The notes under the pieces were generated by a model. It made no database searches and was not told the origin of the DNA. It saw only the letters and a list, made by a program, of their open reading frames with translations. Positions 49,301 through 58,078 of a DNA stretch of 64,000 nt are shown here, one piece after another. Position 1 is the stretch's first letter. Every line of letters starts with the position of its first letter. Origin of the DNA: JAJFFW01 sp965263375 (GTDB lineage Bacteria > Pseudomonadota > Alphaproteobacteria > Caulobacterales > Parvularculaceae); the NCBI GenBank assembly GCA_965263375.1, contig OZ253669.1:2666001-2730000 (forward strand), in the 5' to 3' direction. The position numbers were made by a program, and so were the translations under genes.

Positions 49301-49823
49301 TGCCGCGCCCACCGCCGCCCCAGCTGGCCTTTAGCATTAATGGAAAACCAACTTTGCGAGCAGCTTCTAAAACAGCAGCGCCATCGCTGGGCAACACGTC
49401 CGTCGCTGGCACAACAGGCACCCCAGCCTTGATAGCAATTTCACGGGCTGAAACTTTGTCCCCGAAACCGCGCATAATCTCAGGCGACGGCCCGACAAAG
49501 ATAATACCTTCCTCGGCGCAACGGGCCGCAAATTCTGGGCTTTCTGACAAAAAGCCGTAACCAGGATGAATAGCATCAACCCCTGCCTTCTTGGCGATGC
49601 GAATAATGTCTTCAATATCTAGATATGCCTTGACCGGACCTTTATCAGCGCCAACGCGATAGCTTTCATCCGCTTTAAAGCGGTGAAGAGCGAGTTTGTC
49701 TTCTTCGGCGTAAATCGCAACCGTCCCAATACTAAGCTCAGCCGCAGCCCGCATAACGCGTATCGCAATCTCGCTACGATTGGCGACTAAGAGTTTTTTT
49801 ATTGTCTTTGACGGTTCGTTCAT
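46368..49823 (-). CDS. pyc: Pyruvate carboxylase
   Basis: It carboxylates pyruvate to oxaloacetate. The full 1151-residue chain has three parts in order: biotin carboxylase (about 1-450, with KASWGGGGRGMRVV as the ATP loop), carboxyltransferase (about 540-810, with LTDTTMRDAHQSLLATRMR), and biotin carrier (about 1075-1151, EAMKMEVKISAE with biotinyl Lys). Acetyl-CoA activates most family members. It is the main anaplerotic enzyme and may form a cycle with the malic enzyme downstream. A TGGGTT/AACCCA hairpin lies about 20 bp after its stop codon. Confidence 0.97.
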   Translation of the reverse strand: MNEPSKTIKKLLVANRSEIAIRVMRAAAELSIGTVAIYAEEDKLALHRFKADESYRVGADKGPVKAYLDIEDIIRIAKKAGVDAIHPGYGFLSESPEFAARCAEEGIIFVGPSPEIMRGFGDKVSAREIAIKAGVPVVPATDVLPSDGAAVLEAARKVGFPLMLKASWGGGGRGMRVVEKEEDLLAAVETGRNEARAAFGKDDVYLEKFVARARHVEVQLIGDKHGGLVHLFERDCSVQRRHQKVVERAPAAYLNDEQREALCAAAVKLGRAVGYNNAGTVEFLMDADSHEFYFIEVNPRVQVEHTVTEVVTGIDIVKAQLKIAEGYKIGSVETGVPEQGDIRLNGYALQCRVTTENPEENFIPDYGRILAYRGATGFGIRLDGGTAYAGAQVTRFYDSLLEKVTAWAPMPDEAINRMSRALREFRIRGVATNLTFLDNLINHPKFRADDYTTRFIDNTPELFDFPKRRDRATKLLSFIADVNVNGNPQVAGRPEPARHVDPVLPDVSGAPIPQGLRDKLKSLGPEGFAQWLRNEEKVFLTDTTMRDAHQSLLATRMRSYDMVLAAPHYARNLPELLSLECWGGATFDVAMRFLNEDPWRRLEQIREATPNIPLQMLLRASNAVGYTNYPDNVVEYFVERATDTGMDIYRVFDSLNWADNMYIAMDAVLKSGALCEATVCYTGDLTNPSETKFTLDYYVDLAKKLEAHGAHMIAIKDMAGVCKPRAVSALVKALREETKLPIHFHTHDTSGASAGSVLAAIDAGVDAADAAMDALSGLTSQPPLGSIVQALKGGPRDPGLDDKSIREMSFYWEAVRDLYAAFESDVRSGASEVYLHAMPGGQFTNLREQARSLGIEGERWHEVAEAYAAVNELFGDIVKVTPSSKVVGDMALSMVAGGYTPEDIKDPKKEISFPDSVVSFFMGDLGQPYGGFPKDLQQKVLKGETPISERPGALMSAIDLEAEQEKISETLGGEISENDLASHLLYPKVFSDFFKFRSEFGDTSVLPTDEYFYGLPVGREISVDIDPGKTLVIQCQSISEPDEEGGVKVFFALNGQPRVIRVRDKSREDLLQDREKALGDDPKQIGAPMPGVVTEIRVAIGEAVKAGDTVATLEAMKMEVKISAEADGTVERIPVSVGMQVDTKDLVAALK

Positions 49824-50029
49824 ACCACTCGCACCCAGCCCTTACGCTCAGCCTATGAGACACAGCCTAGATCTAAGAATTTTGCTATTTTGCTATAACG
49901 TTGCGCGTATAGACGTTTAAGCGCGACTTTTCAATCAAGAGCGCCCAAGATCCGATAAAAGCGCAAAAGAACATGGCTCTATGAGTATTGATGGCAGGCA
50001 TTTGTATTTGGAGCGCCTTCGCCGCAATT

Positions 50030-50902
50030 TTATGCGGCCGCTTCCGTGCCAGGCGCCTTTTCATTTATCGCCGCCATTGATGCATCAGCGGTTTCAACAG
50101 TTTTCTTCGGCAAATTAAGCGCGGCGATCAACGAACGAATTTCAAGCCGGGCCGTGACGTGGCTCATCGTCGACAAACGAATAGGCGCATTGGCGCCGCC
50201 AAGGTCTAATAAGGTAAGCCCCATCGGAAATAATTCGCGATAGATTACACGGTCGCCAAACCCGCGGGAAAGGCGAAAGCCGATACGCGCGGAAAGAGCT
50301 TCTAGCTTTTCCCCCATCCGTTTTTTGTTGTTCGCCCTTGTTGCTGAAACGCGGTTGCGCATCACCACCCAATCAATGCCGCCCGGAACGCCGGACATCG
50401 CCCGTCTTTTGCGCGCCGTCCACACCATCTCACTGTAGATGCTTGGCGCTAGAATTTCGCCCGTTTTGGGGTCCAATTTCGCCAACAAATCGAAATCAAC
50501 AAAACTATCATTCAACGGCGTCACAATGGTATCGGCATGATCGTGGGCAATACGAGAAAAGTAAGAATCCGCCCCGGGACAATCGATTACGACGTAATCA
50601 TACGCCCCAAGACCACTTAAAACTTCTGTAAAGGCCTGTAATTCCGCTGCCCGGGCCGCCTCGCGGCTATCAATTTGCGAGGCCTCCAACACCGGCACAT
50701 AGGGCATGACCATTTCAATTTCGCGATTTTGAGCATATTGAGCGCGATTTTCTAAATACCGCACAAGACTGCGCTGTCGCATATCAAGGTCAATAGCCGC
50801 CACTTTAAAGCCGCTTTTCATCAGCGCTATGATAATATGCATTGCGGCGGTTGACTTTCCCGAACCGCCTTTTTCATTACCAAGAACAATAACATGGGTC
50901 AT
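50030..50902 (-). CDS. mipZ: Division-plane positioning ATPase MipZ
   Basis: A ParA-like ATPase of 290 residues that sets FtsZ ring position at mid-cell. GNEKGGSGKSTAAMHI is the deviant Walker A loop, DLDMRQRSL Walker A', and VIDCPGADS Walker B. It forms gradients from ParB at the poles in Caulobacter and inhibits FtsZ. No ParB gene is nearby. The next gene across 256 bp is transcribed the other way. Confidence 0.93.
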   Translation of the reverse strand: MTHVIVLGNEKGGSGKSTAAMHIIIALMKSGFKVAAIDLDMRQRSLVRYLENRAQYAQNREIEMVMPYVPVLEASQIDSREAARAAELQAFTEVLSGLGAYDYVVIDCPGADSYFSRIAHDHADTIVTPLNDSFVDFDLLAKLDPKTGEILAPSIYSEMVWTARKRRAMSGVPGGIDWVVMRNRVSATRANNKKRMGEKLEALSARIGFRLSRGFGDRVIYRELFPMGLTLLDLGGANAPIRLSTMSHVTARLEIRSLIAALNLPKKTVETADASMAAINEKAPGTEAAA

Positions 50903-51158
50903 AGTATTGCCACACCGCCGATAGCCTTGGCCAAAGCGTTAATACGCGGCCGTTTATTTTCAATACGTCACTAGAACGCTGCCCCAAAAAAGACGCGAGT
51001 CGCAAGCGGCGTTAATCTTTTGTTTTCCCTCTTTTGTTTTGCGTACATGACGCCACTTTCAGCGCCGCCAAAACAGGCCAGCGAAAACACGATTTTTGAC
51101 CACTAAAGAAACAAAGCAGCAAGAGATTTACCTTAATGTCCTTTATTCTGGAGGAAAT

Positions 51159-52040
51159 ATGGGCCGATTCTCGATAGCCAAGATAGCAATTGTGCAGCGC
51201 CTATTCGCATTCTTATTGGCGTTTTTCTACATTTGCTGCACAACGGCGCAAGCACAGCTATTATTATCCCCAGTGCGCCACGTAGTAACTTTGGATGCCC
51301 CAGAGGCGATTTATGTCATAACCAACGCCTCAACGCGGCGCGCACAGGCCAGCGTGGCTTGGGTTGATCTACGGGCATTGGAGCAAGGCTATGAAAGAGC
51401 AGATGCAGAGCTTAGGAAAAACTTAAGCGCCTCGCCGTTCCTTATTGTCTCTCCTTCTTTTTTGGACTTGGCCCCAGGGGAACAGGGACTCGTTTCTGTA
51501 ACGTTACGTAGACCGCTGCCAATCTTAAATGGCGAGCGACGGTCCCACTTATTAATAGAAAGCCACGCCCCGCGCACCCCGCTGCACAAAGCAAACGCAA
51601 GCTTGCCCTTAGATATTGATCTTGGCCTGTCAACGCCTGTTGTTTTAAGGGGGAATGTTGGCGACGCCGGGGCTGAGCTTAGCGACACGAAACTCACCAG
51701 AGATGAAGCTGGCCTTCTACAATTAGAAACGACCATTGTACCAAAAGGTGATTTTTCATCTTATGGGGCTTTGGTTGTTTATTTCGTCGCCAATGATCCG
51801 GCGGACCCCCTTGGGGGCTTACCATTGCCCGGGGCGCTGCATCTGCCAGATGGCGCAAAACAAATAGCTAGGCTTTCCAATGTCGCTGGCTATTTAGAAG
51901 CTAAGCAGCGTCGTTTTGCGGTCCCACTAAACGTTGAGTTCCTGCCCGCAGGAGTATTGACCCTGCGCTATGAAGGCGAAGCAGAATTTTCCGGCGATGT
52001 GTTTGACGAACGATCGTTCGACATCCCGGCCCCGGAATAA
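51159..52040 (+). CDS. PapD-like periplasmic protein (pilus-chaperone fold)
   Basis: The ATG at 51159 follows TGGAGGAA and gives about 293 residues. A signal peptide (FAFLLAFFYICCTTAQAQ) is followed by an Ig-like domain with the chaperone pattern LLLSPVRHVVTLDAPEAIYV, then FLDLAPGEQGLVSVTLRR and RRSHLLIES. A second beta-rich domain follows. No usher or pilin genes lie around it, so it is an orphan; the C-terminal domain is longer than in PapD. Its role could be adhesion or assembly of a surface structure. Confidence 0.65.
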   Translation: MGRFSIAKIAIVQRLFAFLLAFFYICCTTAQAQLLLSPVRHVVTLDAPEAIYVITNASTRRAQASVAWVDLRALEQGYERADAELRKNLSASPFLIVSPSFLDLAPGEQGLVSVTLRRPLPILNGERRSHLLIESHAPRTPLHKANASLPLDIDLGLSTPVVLRGNVGDAGAELSDTKLTRDEAGLLQLETTIVPKGDFSSYGALVVYFVANDPADPLGGLPLPGALHLPDGAKQIARLSNVAGYLEAKQRRFAVPLNVEFLPAGVLTLRYEGEAEFSGDVFDERSFDIPAPE

Positions 52041-52094
52041 GGCTTTTTAAACAGTAATCTTGGCCAGAACACTGTCAAACAGCCAAGAATGCGC

Positions 52095-52874
52095 CTAGCT
52101 TCCTGAACCAGGGCCTTCGCTAAAGGTAAGCCGTTCACCGCTAAAACCTGCAACGTCACAATAAAGCCCCTTGCTCGCCAATCTTTGGCATAGGGCGGAT
52201 GCTTTTTGTTGGGAAGTAAACCCACCGCCAATCAAACGCACAAAATCACCATCTCGCTCAAGGGTGATCTTTTCTAAACGCGGCTCCAAAAGGCCCAGCT
52301 CCTCAGGGTTTTCCCGCTGCAAACGCCGCCAGCCATCGCGGGCTTGGTCAACTTGACGATATGAAGCGAGATGGACCCCAAACATAATGCTCGAAAGCTG
52401 AATATCGCTGGCGGTCGCCTCGTTGCGGAAAACCTGCTTTTCATCGGAAAAAGAGGGTTGCACCAGACGCGGCGAGGCCTCCACCGGCGGCGGGGCATCG
52501 CCAAGCGCTTGCTTAGCCTCAGCCGCAGAGACAACGGCGTTCGATGGCGCGGTTACCTGGGTATCATCAAGTAAAACAGATGAAAGAGCAGGCACAGCAA
52601 GCCCAACATCCGTTTCTTCTAACTTGGCAAGTCGCGTCTTTAAGGTCTCTTTTTCTTCTTCAGCTTCAGCAAGGCTGACTTTAAGGGCTTCGTTCTCATC
52701 ACGCAGCTCCTCAACCTCAGCCTTTAGCTCGGTCATTTGCGCCATATTCCAAGTAACTTCACTTGCGTGATCCGTTGTTAAATCAGGCTCCCCGCGGATG
52801 CTTTCCACGAGGGAACAGCCAGAAATGCCGAACAAGATGCCAATAACGCAGATGGTTTTATTGAAGGAACGCAT
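52095..52874 (-). CDS. SPOR-domain lipoprotein with coiled coil
   Basis: The ATG at 52874 gives about 259 residues with a signal peptide and lipobox (FGISGC, cleavage before Cys). A Glu/Leu-rich coiled coil follows (about 45-90, LKAEVEELRDENEALKVSLA), then a Pro/Ala-rich linker and a C-terminal SPOR domain (about 165-255, MFGVHLASYRQVDQARDGWR to LYCDV). SPOR domains bind denuded septal peptidoglycan, so it likely works at the division site. It converges with the PapD-like gene. Confidence 0.75.
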   Translation of the reverse strand: MRSFNKTICVIGILFGISGCSLVESIRGEPDLTTDHASEVTWNMAQMTELKAEVEELRDENEALKVSLAEAEEEKETLKTRLAKLEETDVGLAVPALSSVLLDDTQVTAPSNAVVSAAEAKQALGDAPPPVEASPRLVQPSFSDEKQVFRNEATASDIQLSSIMFGVHLASYRQVDQARDGWRRLQRENPEELGLLEPRLEKITLERDGDFVRLIGGGFTSQQKASALCQRLASKGLYCDVAGFSGERLTFSEGPGSGS

Positions 52875-53145
52875 TGAAACCGTGTTCAAGAGGCTCAGAT
52901 TGTCCAATAACGGCCCGTCCATATGGGCGGCGCTTGTCGCATTGGCGTTTATATCAGCATATGTCGTTTGATGTCGCATTGGCGTTACCGCTCGCAGCTA
53001 TATAAAAGGTTGACGCCTAATAAAGGGCCCCCCAAGTAAGCGCTAGATAAACCAGTGCCGTCAAAAAAATTTGTCATCCTAAAAAATCCGTGTTCGTGGC
53101 GGTATAATCCGTCTCAGCACCGAAAAACACTATGCGCCGAGCATC

Positions 53146-54003
53146 ATGACTGATTCGAACATAGAAACCGTAAGTACTATACGCGCTTTACGCGCGCGCG
53201 TCGACGCCTGGAAAAGCGCAGGACACAAAGTCGCTCTCGTACCGACGATGGGCGCTCTACATGCCGGGCATTTATCACTGGTAAGAGAAGCAAACAAACA
53301 CGCCGACCGCATTGTCGCCAGCATATTTGTGAACCCAACCCAGTTCGCTGAAGGGGAAGACTTTTCGACTTATCCGCGAGATGAAGAAAAAGATTTAAGC
53401 CTCTTAGCCGCTGAGGGGTGCCACCTTGGCTACACGCCAACGCCGCAGGAAATGTACCCGTCAGGCTATCAAACCAGCGTCACCGTGCCTGATCTTGCTG
53501 AAGGGTTATGCAGCACTTCGCGCCCACACTTTTTCGGCGGCGTCGCAACAGTCGTCTGCAAACTATTAAACCAGTGCCGTCCGGATTTTGCGGTCTTTGG
53601 TGAGAAAGATTTCCAACAGTTACTTATCATTCGGCGAATGGCCCGCGATCTTGATATTGATGTGGAGATTATCGGCGCGCCAATCATCCGGGAGGCGGAC
53701 GGCCTCGCCATGTCATCACGCAACGCCTATTTATCAGATCAGGAACGCAAAATTGCGGGCCGTCTGAACAAGACACTTGCCGAATTGGCGCAGGCTCTGG
53801 CGGAAGGGGCGCCCGTAGAACAAACACTTCAAAAAGGCCGCAACCGCCTCGAAGAAGAAGGTTTTGACAATCTCGATTACCTGGAAGTACGCAGCGCGGA
53901 AGACCTAACCCCAGCCCCGCCAGGACCAATCGACAAACCGTCTCGTCTTTTTGTCGCCGCCATGGTTGGACGCACGCGTTTGATCGACAATTGCCCAATC
54001 TAA
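53146..54003 (+). CDS. panC: Pantoate-beta-alanine ligase (pantothenate synthetase)
   Basis: It joins pantoate and beta-alanine using ATP to make vitamin B5. The 285-residue chain has the HIGH-type signature VPTMGALHAGHLSLVR, VFGEKDFQQL, and the KMSKS-like region READGLAMSSRNAYLS. The ATG at 53146 lies after GCATC with no strong ribosome site. panB is not in the window. It follows the divergent SPOR lipoprotein and precedes an IS30 scrap. Confidence 0.95.
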   Translation: MTDSNIETVSTIRALRARVDAWKSAGHKVALVPTMGALHAGHLSLVREANKHADRIVASIFVNPTQFAEGEDFSTYPRDEEKDLSLLAAEGCHLGYTPTPQEMYPSGYQTSVTVPDLAEGLCSTSRPHFFGGVATVVCKLLNQCRPDFAVFGEKDFQQLLIIRRMARDLDIDVEIIGAPIIREADGLAMSSRNAYLSDQERKIAGRLNKTLAELAQALAEGAPVEQTLQKGRNRLEEEGFDNLDYLEVRSAEDLTPAPPGPIDKPSRLFVAAMVGRTRLIDNCPI

Positions 54004-54118
54004 TTAGGGACAGGGCCTTTTTCCCCAAAATTTCCTCCGCTTTTTCCACATGCTGGGGTGAGCTCAATCGGTCGACGCAACGCTTATTGTTGGAAAGAGA
54101 AGAAGGAGCGGTTGCAAA

Positions 54119-54511
54119 ATGGGTCGACGTGCGAGACGAGTTTTTACGCCGGAGCAGCGAACGGTCAAAGTTAGCGCTGACCTTATAAAGCAATTAAATA
54201 AACTGCCGAACCATCTCATAAAATCGCTGAAATGGGACTGGGGACTTGAGCTTGCAGCGCACCGGAAGTTTACAGTTGCGACCAATGTTGGCGCATTTTT
54301 CTGTGATCCGAGCAGCCCATGGCAACTTGGCTCAAATGAAAACACAAACAGGCTATTACGGCAGCATTTTCCCAAGGGCACTAATATCGCTGTGCATTCA
54401 CAAGCCAAACTCAACCAAGCCGCTCGCCAGATGAATGAGAGGCCTAGAAAAATACTGAGCTTTCAAACACATTTTGAAAGGTTTAACATGTGTATCGACG
54501 GCAAGGGGTGA
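54119..54511 (+). pseudogene. IS30-family transposase remnant
   Basis: A 130-codon frame whose C-terminal part matches the end of an IS30 transposase: AAHRKFTVATNVGAFFCDPS, PWQLGSNENTNRLLRQHFPK and RQMNERPRKILSFQTHFE. The usual DDE aspartates and the N-terminal helix-turn-helix are missing. WDWGLELAAH (usually WDRG) has a Trp in place of Arg. It lies between panC and a small membrane gene and cannot be active. Confidence 0.75.
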
Positions 54512-54577
54512 CGCGAAGCAAGAGCAAAACTGCTTACGGAGATGGTTGCTCTCACTAGCTAAATGACTGGAGCGTCT

Positions 54578-54880
54578 ATGGAAGAACTTACATCTAGGAA
54601 AACCTCATTTTTTAGAAAACTTGCATTATGGGCATTAGTGCTAATCCTTGGTCCAATTGCATTGTTTTCACCCGTCATGCTTATGAGCCAATATGATATT
54701 GGACATGAAGTTGCGGCTGTTATTGCTAGATTGGGTTGGTTCGGATTTCTTCCAATCTATTTGATTTCATTAGGTGCAGCATACGCGACCCGACGCCGGG
54801 CGCTCGGCTGGGTATTTATTTTGTTACCGTTGATAGGAATAATTGTTATTGCTTACGCTGATGTGCTCGCGGGAGGGTAA
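54578..54880 (+). CDS. Small unrecognised membrane protein
   Basis: The ATG at 54578 follows TGGAG at good spacing and gives 100 residues. Three hydrophobic helices are visible (about 15-36, 48-68 and 74-95) with a short charged N-terminus. No family is recognised. Codon and base use are more AT-rich than neighbours. It lies between an IS30 scrap and dut, so it may be horizontally acquired. Confidence 0.5.
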   Translation: MEELTSRKTSFFRKLALWALVLILGPIALFSPVMLMSQYDIGHEVAAVIARLGWFGFLPIYLISLGAAYATRRRALGWVFILLPLIGIIVIAYADVLAGG

Positions 54881-55028
54881 GTGAAGCACAAAGCGTTGCG
54901 TCGACCGAATGAGCTCACCGGTTTTATTGGAAATTGCTTTTCCCCAAGGCGGCTGCTGTCGCACCGATAAGCTGTTGTGGTTGCTATAATCTCGATCTGC
55001 ACGTCTGATTCTTATGGAGCCGCAAAAT

Positions 55029-55502
55029 ATGTTTGACGATAATCGCCCCGCGAACCCAATCATAAAGGTCAAGCGATTAAGCCACGGGGCCGGACTGGAA
55101 CTGCCTTCTTATGAAACGGCCCTAGCGGCTGGCGCAGATATCCGCGCCGCCGTCCCGGAAAATGAACCGATGACCATTCGCCCTGGCGAGCGTTGTATGA
55201 CGCCAACAGGCATCGCCATCGCTCTGCCCGAAGGGTGGGAGGCGCAGATGCGCCCACGCTCTGGCCTTGCCGCCAAAAAAGGCGTCACGTGTCTGAACGC
55301 CCCCGGCACCATTGATGCAGACTATCGCGGTGAAGTGAAGGTCATCCTTATCAATCATGGAACGGATGACTTTATCATCAACCGCGGCGACCGCATTGGA
55401 CAGATGGTGATCGCACCAGTTTATCAAGCACGTTTCAAAGAAACAGAAAGCTTGGACGAAACGGAGCGCGGCGAAGGCGGTTTCGGCTCGACAGGCGTCT
55501 AA
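55029..55502 (+). CDS. dut: dUTP diphosphatase
   Basis: It hydrolyses dUTP to dUMP and keeps uracil out of DNA. The ATG at 55029 follows GGAG at about 9 nt; an earlier ATG at 55014 overlaps that site. The 157-residue chain has the five motifs in order: AAGADIRAA, RPRSGLAAKKGV, LNAPGTIDADYRGE, NRGDRIGQMVI, and the C-terminal RGEGGFGSTG. It is probably a homotrimer. The next gene, a MoeB/ThiF enzyme, follows after 175 bp. Confidence 0.95.
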   Translation: MFDDNRPANPIIKVKRLSHGAGLELPSYETALAAGADIRAAVPENEPMTIRPGERCMTPTGIAIALPEGWEAQMRPRSGLAAKKGVTCLNAPGTIDADYRGEVKVILINHGTDDFIINRGDRIGQMVIAPVYQARFKETESLDETERGEGGFGSTGV

Positions 55503-55677
55503 ATCGTTCATACTGCATGCGATTTTAAAGCCCGGCCTTTCCAAGCGCTCATTCCCCCCGTAAAAGATTTAGGACCGATCTGCGATTGCGTATCGCAGAT
55601 TGGCAAGGGCAAGCGCCCGCCCGCAACAAAGCGAGGATGCATGGGTGACATCCCATGTAGGTTAGGCAAAATACGTT

Positions 55678-56472
55678 ATGTCGCTTCGTGATGACCAAAT
55701 TGACCGATACGCCCGTCATCTCCTGCTGAAAGAAGTGGGGGGCCAGGGCCAACAAAAATTGTTAGACGCACGGGTGTTGGTTGTCGGCGCTGGCGGGCTT
55801 GGCGCACCAATCATTCAATACCTCGCCGCCGCCGGGGTTGGAACACTCGGCGTCGCCGATAATGACGCCGTCGCTCTATCTAATCTGCAACGTCAAATTC
55901 TCTATCGCACTGACGATGTTGGCGCCGCGAAAATCGACAAAGCGCAAGAGGTTGTCGTCAAGCTAAACCCTGATGTAGAATTTATTCCCCATAAGGAAAA
56001 AATTGACAAAACGAATGCTGACGCCATTATCAAAGATTATGACTTGATCGTAGAAGGCGTCGACACGTTCGACGCACGATATATTTTAAACAGCGCCGCG
56101 ATAAAGGCGCAAAAGCCTTTATTATCCGCCGCGGTTGGCCGCTTTGATGGGCAGCTAGCGCTGTTTAAACCATTCCAAGACCCTGGGCGCCTTCCTTGTT
56201 ACCGGTGTTTTACGCCAGAACCGCCGCCGCTTGACGCACAAGTTAACTGCGCTGAAGAAGGGGTGATCGGCGCCCTTACCGGCGTAATCGGAACATTAGC
56301 GGCGATGGAAGCATTAAAAGAAATAATAGGCCTAGGCGACACCCTTGCAGGGTCAATTCTGCTTTATGATGGTCTTGGCGGGCGCATGCGCCGTGTCACC
56401 CTGCCTGCGGACCCAGAATGCGCAGATTGCGGCGTCTTACACCAAGCTAAAACAACGGGAGAAACATCATGA
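55678..56472 (+). CDS. MoeB/ThiF-type adenylyltransferase
   Basis: A 264-residue E1-like enzyme that adenylates the C-terminal glycine of a small ubiquitin-like sulfur carrier such as MoaD or ThiS. VVGAGGLGAPIIQYLAAAGV is the nucleotide-binding loop. Two CxxC pairs (CYRC and CADC) bind zinc, and RQILYR is the arginine motif. MoeB is the likelier assignment, as no thiamine genes are nearby, but ThiF is not excluded. Its stop codon overlaps the next start by four bases. Confidence 0.88.
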   Translation: MSLRDDQIDRYARHLLLKEVGGQGQQKLLDARVLVVGAGGLGAPIIQYLAAAGVGTLGVADNDAVALSNLQRQILYRTDDVGAAKIDKAQEVVVKLNPDVEFIPHKEKIDKTNADAIIKDYDLIVEGVDTFDARYILNSAAIKAQKPLLSAAVGRFDGQLALFKPFQDPGRLPCYRCFTPEPPPLDAQVNCAEEGVIGALTGVIGTLAAMEALKEIIGLGDTLAGSILLYDGLGGRMRRVTLPADPECADCGVLHQAKTTGETS

Positions 56473-57251
56473 CAAAAGGACGAAGCGCCCTCATCACAGG
56501 CAGCACAAGCGGCATTGGCCTCGGCGTCGCGCAAGCCATGGCCCGCGCCGGCATGAATGTGATGTTAAACGGGTTCGGCGACGCGGATGAAATCGAAAGG
56601 CTCCGCGCCAGCCTGGAAAAAGAGACCGGCGTTAAGGTCCTCTACTCCCCCTCTGATATGACGAAGCCTGAACAAATCAGAGCGATGATAGTAGAAGCAA
56701 AAGAAGCCTTTGGCGGGCTTGACGTCCTTGTTAATAATGCGGGCATCCAATATGTCGCCCCGGTAGAAGAATTTCCCGAAGACAAGTGGGATGCGATTAT
56801 CGCCATTAATTTGAATTCGGCTTTTCACACCTCAAAAGCTGTATTTTCAGACATGAAAGAAAAAGGGTGGGGCCGGATTATTAATATCGCATCGGCGCAC
56901 GCCCTGGTCGCCTCCCCTTTTAAGTCCGCCTATGTTGCGGCGAAACACGGGGTTTTGGGCATGACGAAAACCCTCGCCCTTGAAGGCGCACAATATGGCG
57001 TGACCGTAAATGCGATCTGCCCCGGCTATGTGAAAACACCGCTTGTTGAGGCGCAAATCCCCGATCAAGCAAAATCCCGCGGCATAACAGAGGAAGAAGT
57101 CGTACGCGATGTCTTGCTGGCCGCACAACCGACAAAACGGTTCGTTCAAGTCGAAGAAGTGGCTGCTCTGGCGCTGTTTTTATGTTCCGATGGGGCGGCG
57201 TCGGTCACCGGCGCGGCGCTGCCCACTGATGGTGGTTGGACATCACAATAA
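56469..57251 (+). CDS. 3-hydroxybutyrate dehydrogenase (short-chain dehydrogenase)
   Basis: A 260-residue short-chain dehydrogenase. TGSTSGIGLG is the NAD-binding loop, NNAGIQYVAPVEEFP the next motif, and SAYVAAKHG holds catalytic Tyr/Lys. NAICPGYVKTPLVEAQIPDQ is characteristic of 3-hydroxybutyrate dehydrogenase, which oxidises 3-hydroxybutyrate to acetoacetate, for example in polyhydroxybutyrate use. It overlaps the MoeB gene by four bases, so it is co-translated with it despite unrelated roles. Confidence 0.88.
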   Translation: MTKGRSALITGSTSGIGLGVAQAMARAGMNVMLNGFGDADEIERLRASLEKETGVKVLYSPSDMTKPEQIRAMIVEAKEAFGGLDVLVNNAGIQYVAPVEEFPEDKWDAIIAINLNSAFHTSKAVFSDMKEKGWGRIINIASAHALVASPFKSAYVAAKHGVLGMTKTLALEGAQYGVTVNAICPGYVKTPLVEAQIPDQAKSRGITEEEVVRDVLLAAQPTKRFVQVEEVAALALFLCSDGAASVTGAALPTDGGWTSQ

Positions 57252-57287
57252 AGGCTGCAATAAAGACTGAAAATTAGGAGACGACAG

Positions 57288-57905
57288 ATGCAAAAGCTTA
57301 AGTTACTCCCTACCCTAATAGCGTCACTTTTCTTAGCAGCCGGTTGCGCCTCTCTAGTCGCGCCGCGCCCGACAAGCGAGGCCGCCGCGTTAAAACCGGG
57401 CGCCTATGCGCTCGATCAATCCCACGCGTCAATTTTGTTCAAAATCGATCATCTTGGTTTTTCAACCTATATTGGGCGGTTTGAAAAATTCGACGCGAGC
57501 CTTGATTTTGATGCTGACGACCCGACGGCCGCCCGCGTTGAAGCGATTGTTGATATGGTCTCCCTTGATATCGCGAATGATGACTTCGCTCAAACATTAC
57601 TGGGTCCAGATTGGTTTGACGCCGCCGCTCACCCGCAAGCGGTTTTCCGCTCAACCGGCATAGAAGTGACGGGCGAGAATAAAGGCCGCATGACCGGCGA
57701 TTTTACCCTGAAAGGCGTTACAGCCCCGGTAACTCTTGACGTGACCTTTAATGGCGGCGATCGCGATATCCTGCGCGGCGCTTATGTGGTTGGTTTCTCA
57801 GCTGTCGGAACATTTGACCGCACGGCGTTCGGCGTTGACCGCTTCGCTGGTGTCGTCGGCAATAACGTCACCATTGAAATCGAAGCGGAGTTTGAACGGG
57901 AGTAA
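57288..57905 (+). CDS. YceI-family lipoprotein
   Basis: A 205-residue protein with a lipoprotein signal (LIASLFLAAGC, cleaved before Cys). The YceI beta barrel follows: YALDQSHASILFKIDHLGFS, then the typical FNGGDRDILRGAYVVGFSA and RTAFGVDRFAG. YceI proteins bind isoprenoid-type lipids in a barrel fold. It starts 36 bp after the 3-hydroxybutyrate dehydrogenase with AGGAGAC upstream. Confidence 0.9.
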   Translation: MQKLKLLPTLIASLFLAAGCASLVAPRPTSEAAALKPGAYALDQSHASILFKIDHLGFSTYIGRFEKFDASLDFDADDPTAARVEAIVDMVSLDIANDDFAQTLLGPDWFDAAAHPQAVFRSTGIEVTGENKGRMTGDFTLKGVTAPVTLDVTFNGGDRDILRGAYVVGFSAVGTFDRTAFGVDRFAGVVGNNVTIEIEAEFERE

Positions 57906-58005
57906 ACCCACGCCCGCCCAATTTGCGCCTAAATTCAATGCTGTAATCCGATCTCTATGTAGGCGAGACTTCCTAATTGCACCAATTGTGTTAAGGTGGA
58001 GGAAG

Positions 58006-58065
58006 TTGAGTTTCTAGGGACAATTTTGAGTTTCTAGGGACAATTTTGAGTTTCTAGGGACAATA
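58006..58065 (+). repeat. Three tandem 20-bp repeats upstream of the lipoprotein gene
   Basis: The unit ttgagtttctagggacaatt occurs three times without gaps (58006-58025, 58026-58045, 58046-58065; the third ends in ata). The last copy ends 13 bp before the start codon of the gene at 58079, so it sits in the promoter or leader. The 20-bp period is close to two helical turns. Confidence 0.9.
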
Positions 58066-58078
58066 TTGGGGGACCGTC

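Noticed and set aside
54004..54118. N-terminal part of the IS30 transposase
   Set aside because: Short frames here do not form a convincing continuation of the remnant.
58006..58065. CRISPR-like repeats
   Set aside because: The three 20-bp copies are contiguous with no spacers, and no cas genes are near.
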